A DNA stretch of 64,000 nt from an uncultured Erythrobacter sp. (GCA_937969505.1 CALBWA010000005.1:1-64000), one strand, 5' to 3'. Shown: positions 34,565 through 44,296, counted from the stretch's first letter. Translations and numbers: made by a program. The notes: a model not told the origin generated them from the sequence alone.

Positions 34565-35583
34565 GGCTGCAGCGGGGCAGGCTCCACGGATTTCTGGGCA
34601 TTCTTTGGATCGCGGTCAGCGGCTTGCTCGCCGTGTTTGCTGTCACTCCGGCCCATGCCGACGAAATACGCCCGATCGTGATCGAACTGACGCAGCAGCG
34701 TGACGACTTATGGCAAATGCACTGGAAGCAACCGGTTGCAGGGCGCAATTTTCTTGCGATTGAGCCGGTTCCTCCGGCAAATTGCACAACCACTGCCCAG
34801 CCGGTGATCCGGCAAGGTAGCGCTGCCTTTCTGGGGTCGGTGATGCTGCAATGCGTTGGACCGCTGGGCGGGCAAACCGTCAGGGTCCCGCAGTTGGCGC
34901 AACTGCCGGGCAAGAGCGATGCCCTGCTGCGTGTCGAACCCTCGGACGGGCCTGTCCAAAGCGTGCGCCTGACCGCAAGCCAGCCCGAGGCGACAATATT
35001 GCAGCAGCCTGGGACATGGCAGGTCTTTCAAACCTACCTAATTATCGGGGCCGAACATATCATCATGGGCTGGGACCATCTTTTGTTCGTCATCGCGCTG
35101 GTTCTGCTTGTTCAGCGCGGATGGCCGGTTGTGGCGGCAGCAACGGCATTCACAGCGGCTCATTCGATTACTCTGGCGGCAAGCGTGCTCGGTTTTGCAG
35201 GGGTGAACCAAGCAGCGGTCGAGGCCTTGATTGCAATGTCGATTGTGTTTCTGGCGCTAGAATTGCTGCGCGATGGGCAGGCAACCTTGACCCGCCGCTG
35301 GCCGGCAATCATTGCTTTCGGATTTGGTCTGCTGCACGGATTTGGTTTTGCCGGGGCGCTGGCCGAAATCGGTTTGCCGCAAGGCGAAGTGCCCGCGGCA
35401 CTACTGGCCTTCAATCTTGGAGTTGAGGCAGGCCAAATTGCCGTGATTGTCTGCGTGTTGGCAGCACGCTCGCTTGTCCGACGTTACCTTCCGATGATTG
35501 AGCCACAGATCATCCGGGCCAGTGCCTATGGGATTGGCATCATTGCGAGCTATTGGCTGATTGATCGGATACTAGGGTGGTAA
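34561..35583 (+). CDS. HupE/UreJ family membrane protein with extracytoplasmic N-terminal domain
   Basis: The 340-residue protein has a signal-like segment ending near AHADE, a periplasmic domain to about residue 155, and then HupE/UreJ-type membrane helices with HIIMGWDHLLFVIALVLL, AFTAAHSITLAAS and FGFGLLHGFGFAGALAE, whose His residues are typical of the family's metal site. Relatives are proposed nickel or cobalt permeases; no hydrogenase or urease genes are present here. The 3' end overlaps the convergent efflux gene by 44 bases. Confidence 0.83.
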   Translation: MRLQRGRLHGFLGILWIAVSGLLAVFAVTPAHADEIRPIVIELTQQRDDLWQMHWKQPVAGRNFLAIEPVPPANCTTTAQPVIRQGSAAFLGSVMLQCVGPLGGQTVRVPQLAQLPGKSDALLRVEPSDGPVQSVRLTASQPEATILQQPGTWQVFQTYLIIGAEHIIMGWDHLLFVIALVLLVQRGWPVVAAATAFTAAHSITLAASVLGFAGVNQAAVEALIAMSIVFLALELLRDGQATLTRRWPAIIAFGFGLLHGFGFAGALAEIGLPQGEVPAALLAFNLGVEAGQIAVIVCVLAARSLVRRYLPMIEPQIIRASAYGIGIIASYWLIDRILGW

Positions 35584-37000
35584 AACTGTCACCACCTAAG
35601 GCTTGCCACAAGATTACCCGTGCACGGCTTGCTCGGCCCAAGGCGGCGGCTGCATTCTCGCCACTGGTGTCGGCTGCGCGCTGCGCATCCAGAACCGTCA
35701 GAAAATCTGCCAGGCCAGCGCGATAGCGAGTGTTGGCCAGCGCTGCTGCACGATCCAATTCCTCTGCCTGCTGCACGCTTGCCGAGACTTCTGCATCAGC
35801 CGCTGCCACCAGGGCATAGGCGGATTCTGCATCGCCCAAGGCCGTGAAGACGGCGCCGCGATATTGTGCAAAGGAGGCGCGCTTTTCAGCGGCGCTTGCA
35901 TCAATATCGGCCTGAATGCGACCAAAGTCGACCAGTGGAGCCAGCAGGCCCGCCGTTCCGGAATAGACCACTGCGTCATCGTCGAACAATCCGCCCAGAT
36001 CGAAGGACAACAGGCCCAGTGCGCCCGATAGCGAGAGCTGCGGAAACCGGCGCCGCGCAGCGGCTGCCAGATCGGCATCGCGGGCAGCCAGATTGGCCGC
36101 AGCTGCGACCACGTCGGGCCGGTTCGCCAGAAGCAAGGATGGCAAGCTTGGCACAGCATCGGGCAGATCAGTGCGGGTGTAACTCTGGTCAAGCAGCGCA
36201 ACGACATTTGCCGCCGGCTGGCCAGTCAGAGTGACAAGCCGACCCATGAGGCTGGCACGGGCATTGGCAAGGGCGGCGATCCGCGCTCGCGACTGGCTGG
36301 CCGATGCTTCGGCCCTGACCCGGTCAAATCCGGGCGAAAGGCCCGCCTCTTCGCGCGTGCGCGACAATTGCGCCAATTGCTGTGCCGCAGCCAGATCACG
36401 CTCCAGCGCTTCTTCGCGCCGGTCGAGCGTGCGCCAGTCGATCACGCTGCTGGCTATCTCCGCGATCAGTGCAATTCGGACGGCCTCGGCAGATGCGGTT
36501 GCAGCATCAATTCGGGCCAGCGCAGCGCGTTCCTGGGCCTTCAGCACGCCGAACAGATCGGCATTCCAGCTGGCGGTTACATTCGCGCCATAGCTGGTCT
36601 GGGATGGATCTATGAAACCTTGTCCGCCTTCGCTGAACTGGCTCGGGTTGATCCGTGAGGTATTGACCGAGGCATCTGAGCGGATTTCCGGCAGACGTGC
36701 TGCGCCTGCGCGGTCGGCGCCAGCGCGGGCAGCTTCGACCCGGGCAAGCGCTTCGGCAAGGCTGGGACCATCGGCAATGGCTGCGGCACTGAGATCAGCG
36801 AAGGCCGGATCCTGAACCGGCAAAAGAGTTTCAAGATCACCACTGGCCCCGGCATCAGGCGCATAATAGAAATTGCCCGGCAATACGGGTGGCGATGTGG
36901 CGATGTCAGGCGCTGGACCGGCGACGCAACCGGTCAATAGTCCGGCAAGCAGCATGGCGGCAAACAGACCAAGCCCGCGCTTTCGACCCGCCCGCATCAT
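35540..37000 (-). CDS. TolC/NodT-family outer-membrane efflux lipoprotein
   Basis: The 486-residue protein has a lipoprotein signal (LLAGLLTGCVAGP). It has two repeats of the TolC-type helical barrel with the usual Ala-rich coiled-coil stretches, for example LAEALARVEAARAGADRAGA and the second-half block RNADLAAAARRRFPQLSLSGALG-like region near residue 310. It forms the outer-membrane duct for the HlyD adaptor and ABC pump encoded just upstream. It overlaps the adaptor gene by four bases. Confidence 0.87.
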   Translation of the reverse strand: MMRAGRKRGLGLFAAMLLAGLLTGCVAGPAPDIATSPPVLPGNFYYAPDAGASGDLETLLPVQDPAFADLSAAAIADGPSLAEALARVEAARAGADRAGAARLPEIRSDASVNTSRINPSQFSEGGQGFIDPSQTSYGANVTASWNADLFGVLKAQERAALARIDAATASAEAVRIALIAEIASSVIDWRTLDRREEALERDLAAAQQLAQLSRTREEAGLSPGFDRVRAEASASQSRARIAALANARASLMGRLVTLTGQPAANVVALLDQSYTRTDLPDAVPSLPSLLLANRPDVVAAAANLAARDADLAAAARRRFPQLSLSGALGLLSFDLGGLFDDDAVVYSGTAGLLAPLVDFGRIQADIDASAAEKRASFAQYRGAVFTALGDAESAYALVAAADAEVSASVQQAEELDRAAALANTRYRAGLADFLTVLDAQRAADTSGENAAAALGRASRARVILWQALGGDSFTTLVSDQSANSSQ

Positions 37001-38028
37001 TGCGCTCCGTCGCCTGCGTCTTCGTCTGCGACAGTTTCCGCACTGTTTGGCTCGGAAGCACCTTTTGCCGGGATGAAGGCATCGACCTGCTGCCCAACGG
37101 AAAATCGCGCGCGCGCATCTTGGGGCAAAGCATAGATCAGTTGCAGCACCCGAACATCTACGCGCTCTGCGGCAGAATTGGTCAGCGAGCGCTTGGGTAC
37201 GACCAGTGGCTCAGTCCTTACATAGCGGGCAGCAACCTGGCTGGCCGCATCGCCTCTTGGGCTGACATAGGCGGTCGCGCCTTGGTTGACGCGGGCAATT
37301 TCATTCTCGTCGATATCAATCCGGACGTGCAAGGGCCGCGTTTCGCCCATTTCGATGAAGTTGCCGCTTCCGCCCTGCGTCGAGACGAATTCACCGGGGT
37401 GAATATTGACTGCAAGGATTTCACCGCTGATTGGCGCGCGCACAGTCAGTCGGCCCAATTCGGTGCGAGCACTGGATGCAGCGGCCTGTGCTGCCGACAA
37501 GCGTGCCTGAGCGACCTGCAATTGCGATTGGGCAGCAGCGGCATCGCCCTCGGCACGGATCACTTCGGCCTGGCTTACAGCGGCTGGGTCATCCAGTCCG
37601 GCGTACAGGGCAAGCTGACGACGTGCTGTATCGCGCTGGGTTTGTGCGCTGGTGATGGAGGCGCGGGCTTCAGCAATATTGGCATTGGCTTCGCGCAGCC
37701 GGGCCTGCACGGCGCGATCATCCACGGTGAACAGGGGCTCGCCTTGAGACACAAACTGGCCGGGCGCAACCCGGACCGAAGTGACCAGCCCAGACAACGC
37801 ACTACCGACAGATATCAGTTCGCTTGAGGGTTCGACAATTCCCGCGCCTGCAACGCGCGCTTTATTGGCCAGGGCTCCTTGTGCGCTGGGTGGCTGTTGC
37901 TCTGGATCGGCCGTTGTTCTGTCTGGTTGACTGGAGGCAATGAAATAGATCGCCAAAAGCAGACCAAGCCCGGCCAGGATCGGCAGGATCGTGCGCGGAA
38001 AGCTGAGATTAGAGGGAAGCAAAGCCAT
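36997..38028 (-). CDS. HlyD/DevB-type periplasmic adaptor of an ABC efflux pump
   Basis: The ATG at 38028 gives 343 residues beginning MALLPSNLSFPRTILPIL; a TTG at 38067 touching the ATPase stop is possible. After one membrane helix come the lipoyl half-motif (GIVEPSSELISVGSALSGLV), a helical hairpin (LREANANIAEARASITSAQ and AQSQLQVAQARLSAAQAA), the second lipoyl half and a beta barrel. It bridges the inner-membrane permease and the TolC-type protein. Confidence 0.87.
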   Translation of the reverse strand: MALLPSNLSFPRTILPILAGLGLLLAIYFIASSQPDRTTADPEQQPPSAQGALANKARVAGAGIVEPSSELISVGSALSGLVTSVRVAPGQFVSQGEPLFTVDDRAVQARLREANANIAEARASITSAQTQRDTARRQLALYAGLDDPAAVSQAEVIRAEGDAAAAQSQLQVAQARLSAAQAAASSARTELGRLTVRAPISGEILAVNIHPGEFVSTQGGSGNFIEMGETRPLHVRIDIDENEIARVNQGATAYVSPRGDAASQVAARYVRTEPLVVPKRSLTNSAAERVDVRVLQLIYALPQDARARFSVGQQVDAFIPAKGASEPNSAETVADEDAGDGAQ

Positions 38029-38063
38029 GATGTGTCTCTGTCGGATGGGGAAGGGGGATGTGA

Positions 38064-38816
38064 TCAATGGTCATCAGGCATGTCCGGGCCATCATGAGTG
38101 ACTTTGCCATCCTCAAGCACAAGGATGCGGTCGGCCATGTCGAAAATGCGGTTGTCATGAGTGACGATAATGCAGGCGCGGTCTTCTGCGACGGCCACTT
38201 CGCGCAGCAGGTCCATAACGCGCCGGCCAGATGCAGCATCGAGTGCTGCGGTCGGCTCGTCGCATACGACCAGCCTTGGTTCGTGAACGAGAGCCCGAGC
38301 TATGGCGACGCGCTGTTGCTGCCCGCCGGACAGTTGATTGGGCAATTTGTCTGCCTGGTCAGCAATATTGAGCGCCTCCAGCAGGACTTTGGCTTTCTCG
38401 CGCGCCTCGGGCACATCCATACCCTGCGCGATCAGGGGAACAGCAGCATTGGCTGCTGCGTCGATCGAGGGAATCAGATTGTACTGCTGGAAAATGAAAC
38501 CGATGTTGTTGAGCCTGAATTTCACCAGATCGCTATCCGACAGATTATAGATGTCGGTGCCAAACACGCGGACCTCGCCCTCGGTCGGCCACAAGATGCC
38601 GCACATGATTGAAATCAGTGTGGTCTTGCCCGAACCGCTTTCGCCGACCACATAAGTCATCTCGCCGGAGTGAATGTCGGTGTCGATCCCATGCAGCACG
38701 CGAATGGTGGATTGGCCTGCTTGAAAATCGCGAATAATGCCGCGCGCGCATATTGCAGCTTCAGGTGAGCATCCGCCGATTTCACTGGTGTCGATGATAT
38801 TGGGTTTGCTGGTCAT
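38064..38816 (-). CDS. ABC transporter ATPase (DevA/MacB/LolD type)
   Basis: The 250-residue ATPase has Walker A VVGESGSGKTTLISI near residue 55, Q-loop FIFQQYNLIPS, signature LSGGQQQRVAIARAL near 160, Walker B LVVCDEPTAALD and switch His in IIVTHD. The short form with this signature belongs to pumps that pair with FtsX-like permeases. It lies 4 bases after the permease gene and before the adaptor gene. Confidence 0.92.
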   Translation of the reverse strand: MTSKPNIIDTSEIGGCSPEAAICARGIIRDFQAGQSTIRVLHGIDTDIHSGEMTYVVGESGSGKTTLISIMCGILWPTEGEVRVFGTDIYNLSDSDLVKFRLNNIGFIFQQYNLIPSIDAAANAAVPLIAQGMDVPEAREKAKVLLEALNIADQADKLPNQLSGGQQQRVAIARALVHEPRLVVCDEPTAALDAASGRRVMDLLREVAVAEDRACIIVTHDNRIFDMADRILVLEDGKVTHDGPDMPDDH

Positions 38817-38820
38817 GATA

Positions 38821-39957
38821 CTATCTGAACACGGCAGCGGGTTCGGTGCTCAGTACACTGCGCAACGCGATGAACCCGGTGATTGCAAGAATGATGATGA
38901 CTGCGATCAGACTTATCAGCGGAATCTGCCACGGGATATAAAATCCCTTGAAGAAGGGATTGGCCCCAAAACTGTAGATGAAGACAGCTGTTCCAAGCAC
39001 TCCCAGAGAGTACCCGATTGCGCCCACCATGGCGGCTTGTGCTGCAACCATCCTCACAATCTTGGAATTAGTCACCCCGATCGCCTTCAACGCGCCAAAT
39101 TGCTTGATGTTGTCGCGAATAAACAGGCTGAAGGTCAGTCCAACGATGGCTACACCAACAACAAAGCCAAGCACCACCGTGATCCCGAAATTGGTCGGAA
39201 TACCGGTGTTCTGAACGATGAAGTCGACGCCGGCTTGAGCAAATTCATCACGCGTTTCAGCCTTGAGGCCGGTCTGATCTTCGATCCGGGAGGCAATCTC
39301 TGCGGGCGAGCTGCCATCTTCAGCGCCAGCCAGAACAAAGGTCAGCCGATTGCGCGTTCCGGGCACGTAATTGAGCGCCTGGCTGTATTTGGTATAAAGC
39401 ACCACCTGACTGGTGAAGCTGGGAATCGCATCTGCAATGCCGCGGATCACAGCGCGCTGATCGTTCAGTTCAAGGCGTTCACCGATAGGATCTGCACCTG
39501 CTTCAAACAGATTGGTCACGCCGCCATCGTCGATGATGACCGAGCCAGGCTGCGACAGGACCGATTTGCTCCCTTCGAGCATGGTCTCGGGCATGCCGAT
39601 CAGTGTTGCATCATCCACCCCGATGATACCGACACCTTCCAGATCGCCCGAGCGCGTGCGAACGGATGCGACAGCGCGCAAATGCGGCACGGCCCATTTC
39701 ACGCCGGGTACAGACCTCACTTCGTCAAGCGCTGTGGATGGCATCGCAAAGGTCACGTCGGTGGTCCTGCTGACGGGGTCCATCACCCAGATCTCAGCCT
39801 CGGGAGCATTATAAACACCGCTCGCTCCGCGCTCGACCAGATTAACAAAGATCGTCAGCTGCTGGGTTATCAGCAGGGTCGAAAAGGCAATTCCGAACAG
39901 CAAACCATAGAATTTCTGCTTGTCGCCGGTGAGCATCCGGATGGCGATCCAAAGCAT
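38821..39957 (-). CDS. FtsX-like ABC transporter permease (DevC type)
   Basis: The 378-residue protein has one N-terminal helix (FYGLLFGIAFSTLLITQQL), a large periplasmic domain with GVKWAVPHLRAVASV and LVGMPETMLEG-like stretches, and three C-terminal helices near residues 255-370 forming the FtsX/MacB core. The first gene of the efflux operon, it is transcribed divergently from the TetR regulator, whose candidate operator lies between them. Substrate unknown; DevBCA-type pumps often export glycolipids or drugs. Confidence 0.88.
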   Translation of the reverse strand: MLWIAIRMLTGDKQKFYGLLFGIAFSTLLITQQLTIFVNLVERGASGVYNAPEAEIWVMDPVSRTTDVTFAMPSTALDEVRSVPGVKWAVPHLRAVASVRTRSGDLEGVGIIGVDDATLIGMPETMLEGSKSVLSQPGSVIIDDGGVTNLFEAGADPIGERLELNDQRAVIRGIADAIPSFTSQVVLYTKYSQALNYVPGTRNRLTFVLAGAEDGSSPAEIASRIEDQTGLKAETRDEFAQAGVDFIVQNTGIPTNFGITVVLGFVVGVAIVGLTFSLFIRDNIKQFGALKAIGVTNSKIVRMVAAQAAMVGAIGYSLGVLGTAVFIYSFGANPFFKGFYIPWQIPLISLIAVIIILAITGFIALRSVLSTEPAAVFR

Positions 39958-40040
39958 CTGTCGGGCACCTTTTCGCAGGCCGGGGGTTAAGGGGTTGCGT
40001 CGGGGGAACGCAGCGCCAATAATGAACGTGGTCGTTTAAT

Positions 40041-40056
40041 TGAACGGAGCGGTTCA
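40041..40056. promoter_or_regulatory. Inverted repeat, candidate TetR operator
   Basis: TGAAC (40041-40045) and GTTCA (40052-40056) flank GGAGCG, forming TGAACGGAGCGGTTCA between the divergent efflux operon and the TetR gene. AcrR/TetR-family regulators often bind such half-sites. A further TGAAC at 40023 repeats the half-site. The repeat also contains the ribosome binding site (GGAG) of the TetR gene, so bound repressor could limit its own expression. Confidence 0.45.
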
Positions 40057-40058
40057 TT

Positions 40059-40754
40059 TTGTCAAGCGAGGATCACTTGTCGAGTTCATCCACGGGCCAT
40101 TCTCCCGCGCAATCCGGCAAAGGTGAGCGGGGTCAGTCTCGCGGTCGTCCTGTCGATACTGCTAAGCGACAAGCCATTGTTAAAGCAGCGGTTAAATCAT
40201 TCTTCGATGTCGGCTATGCGGCCAGCACTATCGAACAGATCGCCGCTGATGCTGGCGTTTCGAAGGTTACTATCTACAACCAATTCGGCGACAAGCGCGC
40301 GCTGTTTGTGGCTGCTGTAGAGCAGGAATGTTCGCGCATGAGCGGCCTGTTTGCCATCGATTCGCAGGCTGGTGGGTCGTTTCGCGACAAAATGACAGTC
40401 ATCGGCGAGGCAATGGTGGCGTTTCTGGCGCGGCCTGAGATGGTCCAGTTCGAGCGCAGAATTGCAGCGGAAACCGAGCACGAGCCTGAACTTGGTATGG
40501 CCTTTCTCACTGCCGGACCATGGGCAATGAAACGCCAGTTCGCTGCGTTTCTTGAGAGCGCTTCCGGCAGAGGTGAGCTGTCGATCGCTGATCCGATGCT
40601 GGCAGCGGAACAGTTCGTCTCCTTGTGCAAGGGAATGGGCGATCTGGAACGCCGTTTCAGTGCAGTGCCGGATGAAGCTGATAACGCTGCGCGTATTTGC
40701 GGCGCAGTGGAAGTGTTTTTGACCGCCTACGCCGCTGATCGAACCGATATTTAA
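40059..40754 (+). CDS. TetR/AcrR family transcriptional regulator
   Basis: The 231-residue protein has a TetR HTH at residues about 33-80: RQAIVKAAVKSFFDVGYAAS, TIEQIAADAGVSKVTIYNQF and GDKRALFVAAVE. The C-terminal ligand domain is of the AefR-like type (MVQFERRIAAETEHEPELG). The TTG start at 40059 has GGAG about 9 bases upstream. It is divergent from the four-gene efflux operon, which it probably represses until an effector binds. Confidence 0.88.
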   Translation: MSSEDHLSSSSTGHSPAQSGKGERGQSRGRPVDTAKRQAIVKAAVKSFFDVGYAASTIEQIAADAGVSKVTIYNQFGDKRALFVAAVEQECSRMSGLFAIDSQAGGSFRDKMTVIGEAMVAFLARPEMVQFERRIAAETEHEPELGMAFLTAGPWAMKRQFAAFLESASGRGELSIADPMLAAEQFVSLCKGMGDLERRFSAVPDEADNAARICGAVEVFLTAYAADRTDI

Positions 40755-40875
40755 GCCATAGAACCACAAATGCGATTGCGGTGATCATGATTCCTGTGCT
40801 TGCCAGCACCCGCATTATCTTGCGATTCATCCCTGCACGCCTACATTGTTGATGTAGCAAAGGACCATTACCCCG

Positions 40876-42855
40876 ATGAGTGACCAAAACGATCCGCGCG
40901 ATCCCAACCAGCAAGGCCCCAATCCTGAGGGACCCAATCCCTGGGTGAAAAGCCTGATGATATGGGGCGGCGTGTTTCTTGCGCTGTTGCTTGTGGCCAC
41001 CATGTTCGGCGGTTCAAGCCAGCCAACCGGAACGCAGATCGCTTACTCCGATTTCCGCGACAAGGTGGCCGAAGGCTCGGTCAAGGACGTCCAGATCGGT
41101 CCGGAACTGATCACTGGCACCATGAAGAATGGCGATACGCCCTTCAGCACCGTTCCAGTGCCAAACGATACCGAATTGCCCAAACTTCTGGAGGAGAACA
41201 ACGTCCAGTTCTCTGGCGTTGAAGCTGAACGGATGAGCATGCTGATGGTCATTCTGATCCAGGCATTGCCGTTCATCCTGATCTTGGGCATTGCATTTTT
41301 CGCGTTGCGCCAGGTGCAAAAGGGCGGCGGTGGCGGGGCCATGGGCTTTGGCAAGTCCAAGGCCAAGATGCTGACCGAGCGACAGGGCAAGGTGACGTTT
41401 GAAGACGTTGCCGGCATTGACGAGGCGCGCGAAGAGCTGGAAGAAATTGTAGAATTTCTGAAAGACCCCTCACGCTTTTCCAAGCTTGGCGGCCAGATTC
41501 CCAAGGGCGCATTGCTGGTCGGTTCACCGGGTACCGGTAAGACCCTGCTGGCTCGCGCAATCGCCGGTGAGGCAGGCGTTCCTTTCTTCACCATTTCAGG
41601 CTCTGACTTTGTCGAGATGTTCGTGGGTGTAGGTGCAAGCCGCGTGCGCGACATGTTCGAACAGGCGAAAAAAAACGCACCGTGCATTCTGTTCATCGAC
41701 GAAATTGACGCTGTTGGCCGTTCGCGCGGGCATGGGCTGGGCAATTCCAATGATGAACGCGAACAAACGCTCAACCAATTGCTGGTTGAGATGGACGGGT
41801 TCGAGGCTAACGAAGGCATCATTATCATCGCGGCAACCAATCGCCCCGACGTGCTTGATCCGGCGCTTCTGCGTCCTGGTCGCTTCGACCGTCAGGTGGT
41901 TGTTCCTGTTCCCGATATTGATGGTCGGGAAAAAATTCTGGCGGTTCACATGAAGAAGGTGCCGCTGGCCCCCGATGTGAACCCTCGTGTGATTGCTCGC
42001 GGCACGCCCGGCTTTTCAGGCGCTGACCTTGCCAATCTGGTGAACGAGGCAGCCCTGCTGGCGGCGCGCCGTAACAAGCGTCTCGTTGCGATGCAGGAGT
42101 TTGAAGACGCCAAGGACAAGGTCATGATGGGCGCAGAGCGCCGCAGCATGGTCATGACCGAGGATGAGAAGAAAATGACTGCTTATCATGAAGCCGGTCA
42201 TGCGATCGTCAGCGTTCATGAAAAGGCGTCCGACCCGATCCACAAGGCGACGATCATCCCGCGCGGCCGCGCATTGGGTATGGTGATGCGCCTGCCTGAA
42301 CGCGACAGCTATTCCTACCATCGCGACAAGATGCATGCGAACTTGTCGGTTAGCATGGGTGGCCGTGTGGCTGAAGAAATCATCTTTGGGCACGATAAAG
42401 TGTCTTCGGGTGCTTCGTCAGATATTCAATACGCCACCGACCTTGCTCGCAATATGGTGACCAAGTGGGGCATGTCGGAAAAGCTTGGTCCGCTCCAGTA
42501 CGAAGAAAGCCAGGAAGGCTATCTCGGCATGGGTCAGACCGCGCGCACTATGGCAGGGGCAGAGACTAACAAGCTGATTGATGCAGAGATTAAGGGTCTG
42601 GTTGAAGGGGCGCATAAACGCGCAACGCAATTGCTGAAAAAGCATGAAGACCAACTGCACCTGCTTGCTCAGGCGATGCTCGAATATGAGACGCTGACGG
42701 GCGACGAAATCACGCAGCTGCTTGAAACCGGTAAGATGGATCGGCCTGACAAACCGGTGGGCCCGGTCACTGTTCAGCCGACCCACGGTTCTGCCATCCC
42801 GAAGGCGGGCAAGAAATTTGGCGGACAAGGCGGAGCCTCACCGGCGGGAGCCTGA
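40876..42855 (+). CDS. ftsH: ATP-dependent zinc metalloprotease FtsH
   Basis: The 659-residue protein has two N-terminal membrane helices (about residues 24-42 and 117-136) flanking a periplasmic domain. The AAA+ module has Walker A GSPGTGKT near residue 215, Walker [17 protein letters not shown] and the SRH block. The zinc protease motif HEAGH lies near residue 438. It degrades misassembled membrane proteins and short-lived regulators as a hexamer. AAAGGACC precedes the ATG. The usual tilS neighbour is absent; a TetR gene precedes it instead. Confidence 0.96.
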   Translation: MSDQNDPRDPNQQGPNPEGPNPWVKSLMIWGGVFLALLLVATMFGGSSQPTGTQIAYSDFRDKVAEGSVKDVQIGPELITGTMKNGDTPFSTVPVPNDTELPKLLEENNVQFSGVEAERMSMLMVILIQALPFILILGIAFFALRQVQKGGGGGAMGFGKSKAKMLTERQGKVTFEDVAGIDEAREELEEIVEFLKDPSRFSKLGGQIPKGALLVGSPGTGKTLLARAIAGEAGVPFFTISGSDFVEMFVGVGASRVRDMFEQAKKNAPCILFIDEIDAVGRSRGHGLGNSNDEREQTLNQLLVEMDGFEANEGIIIIAATNRPDVLDPALLRPGRFDRQVVVPVPDIDGREKILAVHMKKVPLAPDVNPRVIARGTPGFSGADLANLVNEAALLAARRNKRLVAMQEFEDAKDKVMMGAERRSMVMTEDEKKMTAYHEAGHAIVSVHEKASDPIHKATIIPRGRALGMVMRLPERDSYSYHRDKMHANLSVSMGGRVAEEIIFGHDKVSSGASSDIQYATDLARNMVTKWGMSEKLGPLQYEESQEGYLGMGQTARTMAGAETNKLIDAEIKGLVEGAHKRATQLLKKHEDQLHLLAQAMLEYETLTGDEITQLLETGKMDRPDKPVGPVTVQPTHGSAIPKAGKKFGGQGGASPAGA

Positions 42856-42887
42856 CCACACACAGGCCCAGCGAAAATTTGAATGGA

Positions 42888-42913
42888 GGGCGTCGGGAGC
42901 AATTCCGGCGCCC
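42888..42913. terminator. Hairpin downstream of ftsH
   Basis: GGGCG-T-CGG pairs with CCG-G-CGCCC around a GAGCAATT loop, giving a 9-pair stem with one T-G wobble, 33 bases past the ftsH stop. No T-run follows, so it may be a weak or factor-assisted terminator. A second 6-bp hairpin, AGCATC-TTGT-GATGCT, lies at 42935-42950. Confidence 0.4.
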
Positions 42914-43012
42914 ATTGCTTGTGCTCGGCCGCGAAGCATCTTGTGATGCTGGAGCGACAGATAATCTTGAATAACGAGGCACCACTGCCTCAGTCAAAGC
43001 GCCAGCTTTCTG

Positions 43013-44170
43013 TCAAAATGTCCCTAGGACGATCATGATCCACAAGAACAGGGACGCCACGCAAAACACAATCATGGAGAGAAGAGCCAGTGTCCGCACA
43101 AGTGCTGGAAACCGTCGCAGCTCATAGGTGCCGCGCAATTGCTTGTAGATATGGATCGGCGGGATGCCGAGCGACATCAAAACCAACACTGCTGTTGGCG
43201 CACCGATCAGCGCAAGCGCAGAGACTGTGATGAAAAGCAGTGACATGAATGCAATCGAGTATGTCACGAAAATGGCGTGGTCATAAGCTTTGAACCGGCG
43301 TCGCCAGAAAAACATGATCCAGACGAAGGGTATCGATAACGGAATCAGCAACCAGCTGAATTTGTAGGCATTCGTTTGTAATTTGTAGAGCATCAGGCTG
43401 GGGTTATCGCGCCATTTCCCGACCAGATTTGTCTCCAGCCATTCGAAACCTTCTCCTTCGAAGGTAATTCGGCCAGGCGAGGTGTCTTCGCTTTCCTCCA
43501 AGTCGCCGACACCGGCTGCATTTGCCTGCGTTTCGCCGCCTGCGAATGTCTTTGCACCTTGCAGAAACGCTTCTGCACGGCTGATATCATCCAATTCAGC
43601 CCGGATGGCCGAAGCGCGTTCGCTTCCGTCGGACAACTCTGCCAATTCTGCTTGCAACCGATCCTTGTCTTCTGATGTTTGGATTTTCGCTTGAGCAAGT
43701 TGTTCGGCCGTGACGCTTGCCGGGTTGAGATTGGTCGGGGTGGTCAGCCCTGCGGCCTGAAAGACAGCAAACATCAGGAACACGCTGAACAGGAACATCG
43801 CCATAGGTGAGACGAATTTTGCACGCTCACCATCAATGTAGCGACGGGTAAGCTTGCCTGGTTTCAGCGCCAAAAGAGGTAGCGTACGCCACAGCTTCCC
43901 ATCCAGATGCAGTACGCCATGCATCAGATCGTGGCCGATGGCAGCGATGCTTCTGTGCAGGCCCACTTTCTGCCCGCAATTCTGGCAGAATTGACCTTGT
44001 GGCATTGCCCCGCAATTGCGGCATTCGACATCTGAACCGCCATTACTAAGGTCGTGCACCATGCGCTTTGATGGAACCCCCGCGCCAGGCATGCCGCCTT
44101 CGCGTTCAACCGCATTCCCGGTCAGCGCGCCCTCGATGGCACCACCCAACCCGTCGCCGATGTCACCCAT
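43013..44170 (-). CDS. DUF3667 domain membrane protein with N-terminal zinc ribbon
   Basis: The 385-residue protein has a Cys-rich ribbon, VECRNCGAMPQGQFCQNCGQK, near residue 50. A DUF3667 core follows (HDLMHGVLHLDGKLWRTLPLLALKPGKLTRRYI-type region) with about five membrane helices, and a charged coiled-coil loop rich in Glu and Gln (residues 145-210). The family is widespread in sphingomonads and bacteroidetes without a known function. It is convergent with ftsH and likely a single-gene unit. Confidence 0.82.
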   Translation of the reverse strand: MGDIGDGLGGAIEGALTGNAVEREGGMPGAGVPSKRMVHDLSNGGSDVECRNCGAMPQGQFCQNCGQKVGLHRSIAAIGHDLMHGVLHLDGKLWRTLPLLALKPGKLTRRYIDGERAKFVSPMAMFLFSVFLMFAVFQAAGLTTPTNLNPASVTAEQLAQAKIQTSEDKDRLQAELAELSDGSERASAIRAELDDISRAEAFLQGAKTFAGGETQANAAGVGDLEESEDTSPGRITFEGEGFEWLETNLVGKWRDNPSLMLYKLQTNAYKFSWLLIPLSIPFVWIMFFWRRRFKAYDHAIFVTYSIAFMSLLFITVSALALIGAPTAVLVLMSLGIPPIHIYKQLRGTYELRRFPALVRTLALLSMIVFCVASLFLWIMIVLGTF

Positions 44171-44296
44171 TACAATCCCACCAATGCCTGCTCCCGCAAG
44201 CCAGCTTTAAGCTCATCCGTTCGCTGCAAAGCATAACCATCTGTGTTGCGTGTGGGAAGGATGCTGTCACATGGCCCGCCCATCACACTAATGCTT

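Noticed and set aside
36889-37827. 312-codon plus-strand frame opposite the adaptor and outer-membrane efflux genes
   Set aside because: Antisense shadow of two recognised proteins.
38737-39990. 417-codon plus-strand frame opposite the ABC permease
   Set aside because: Charged, His-rich sequence with no domain, fully antisense to a conserved permease.
41043-41840. 265-codon minus-strand frame inside ftsH
   Set aside because: Ser/Arg-rich shadow of the AAA domain codons.
42935-42950. 6-bp hairpin AGCATC-TTGT-GATGCT
   Set aside because: Short stem without a T-run or nearby start; could be chance.
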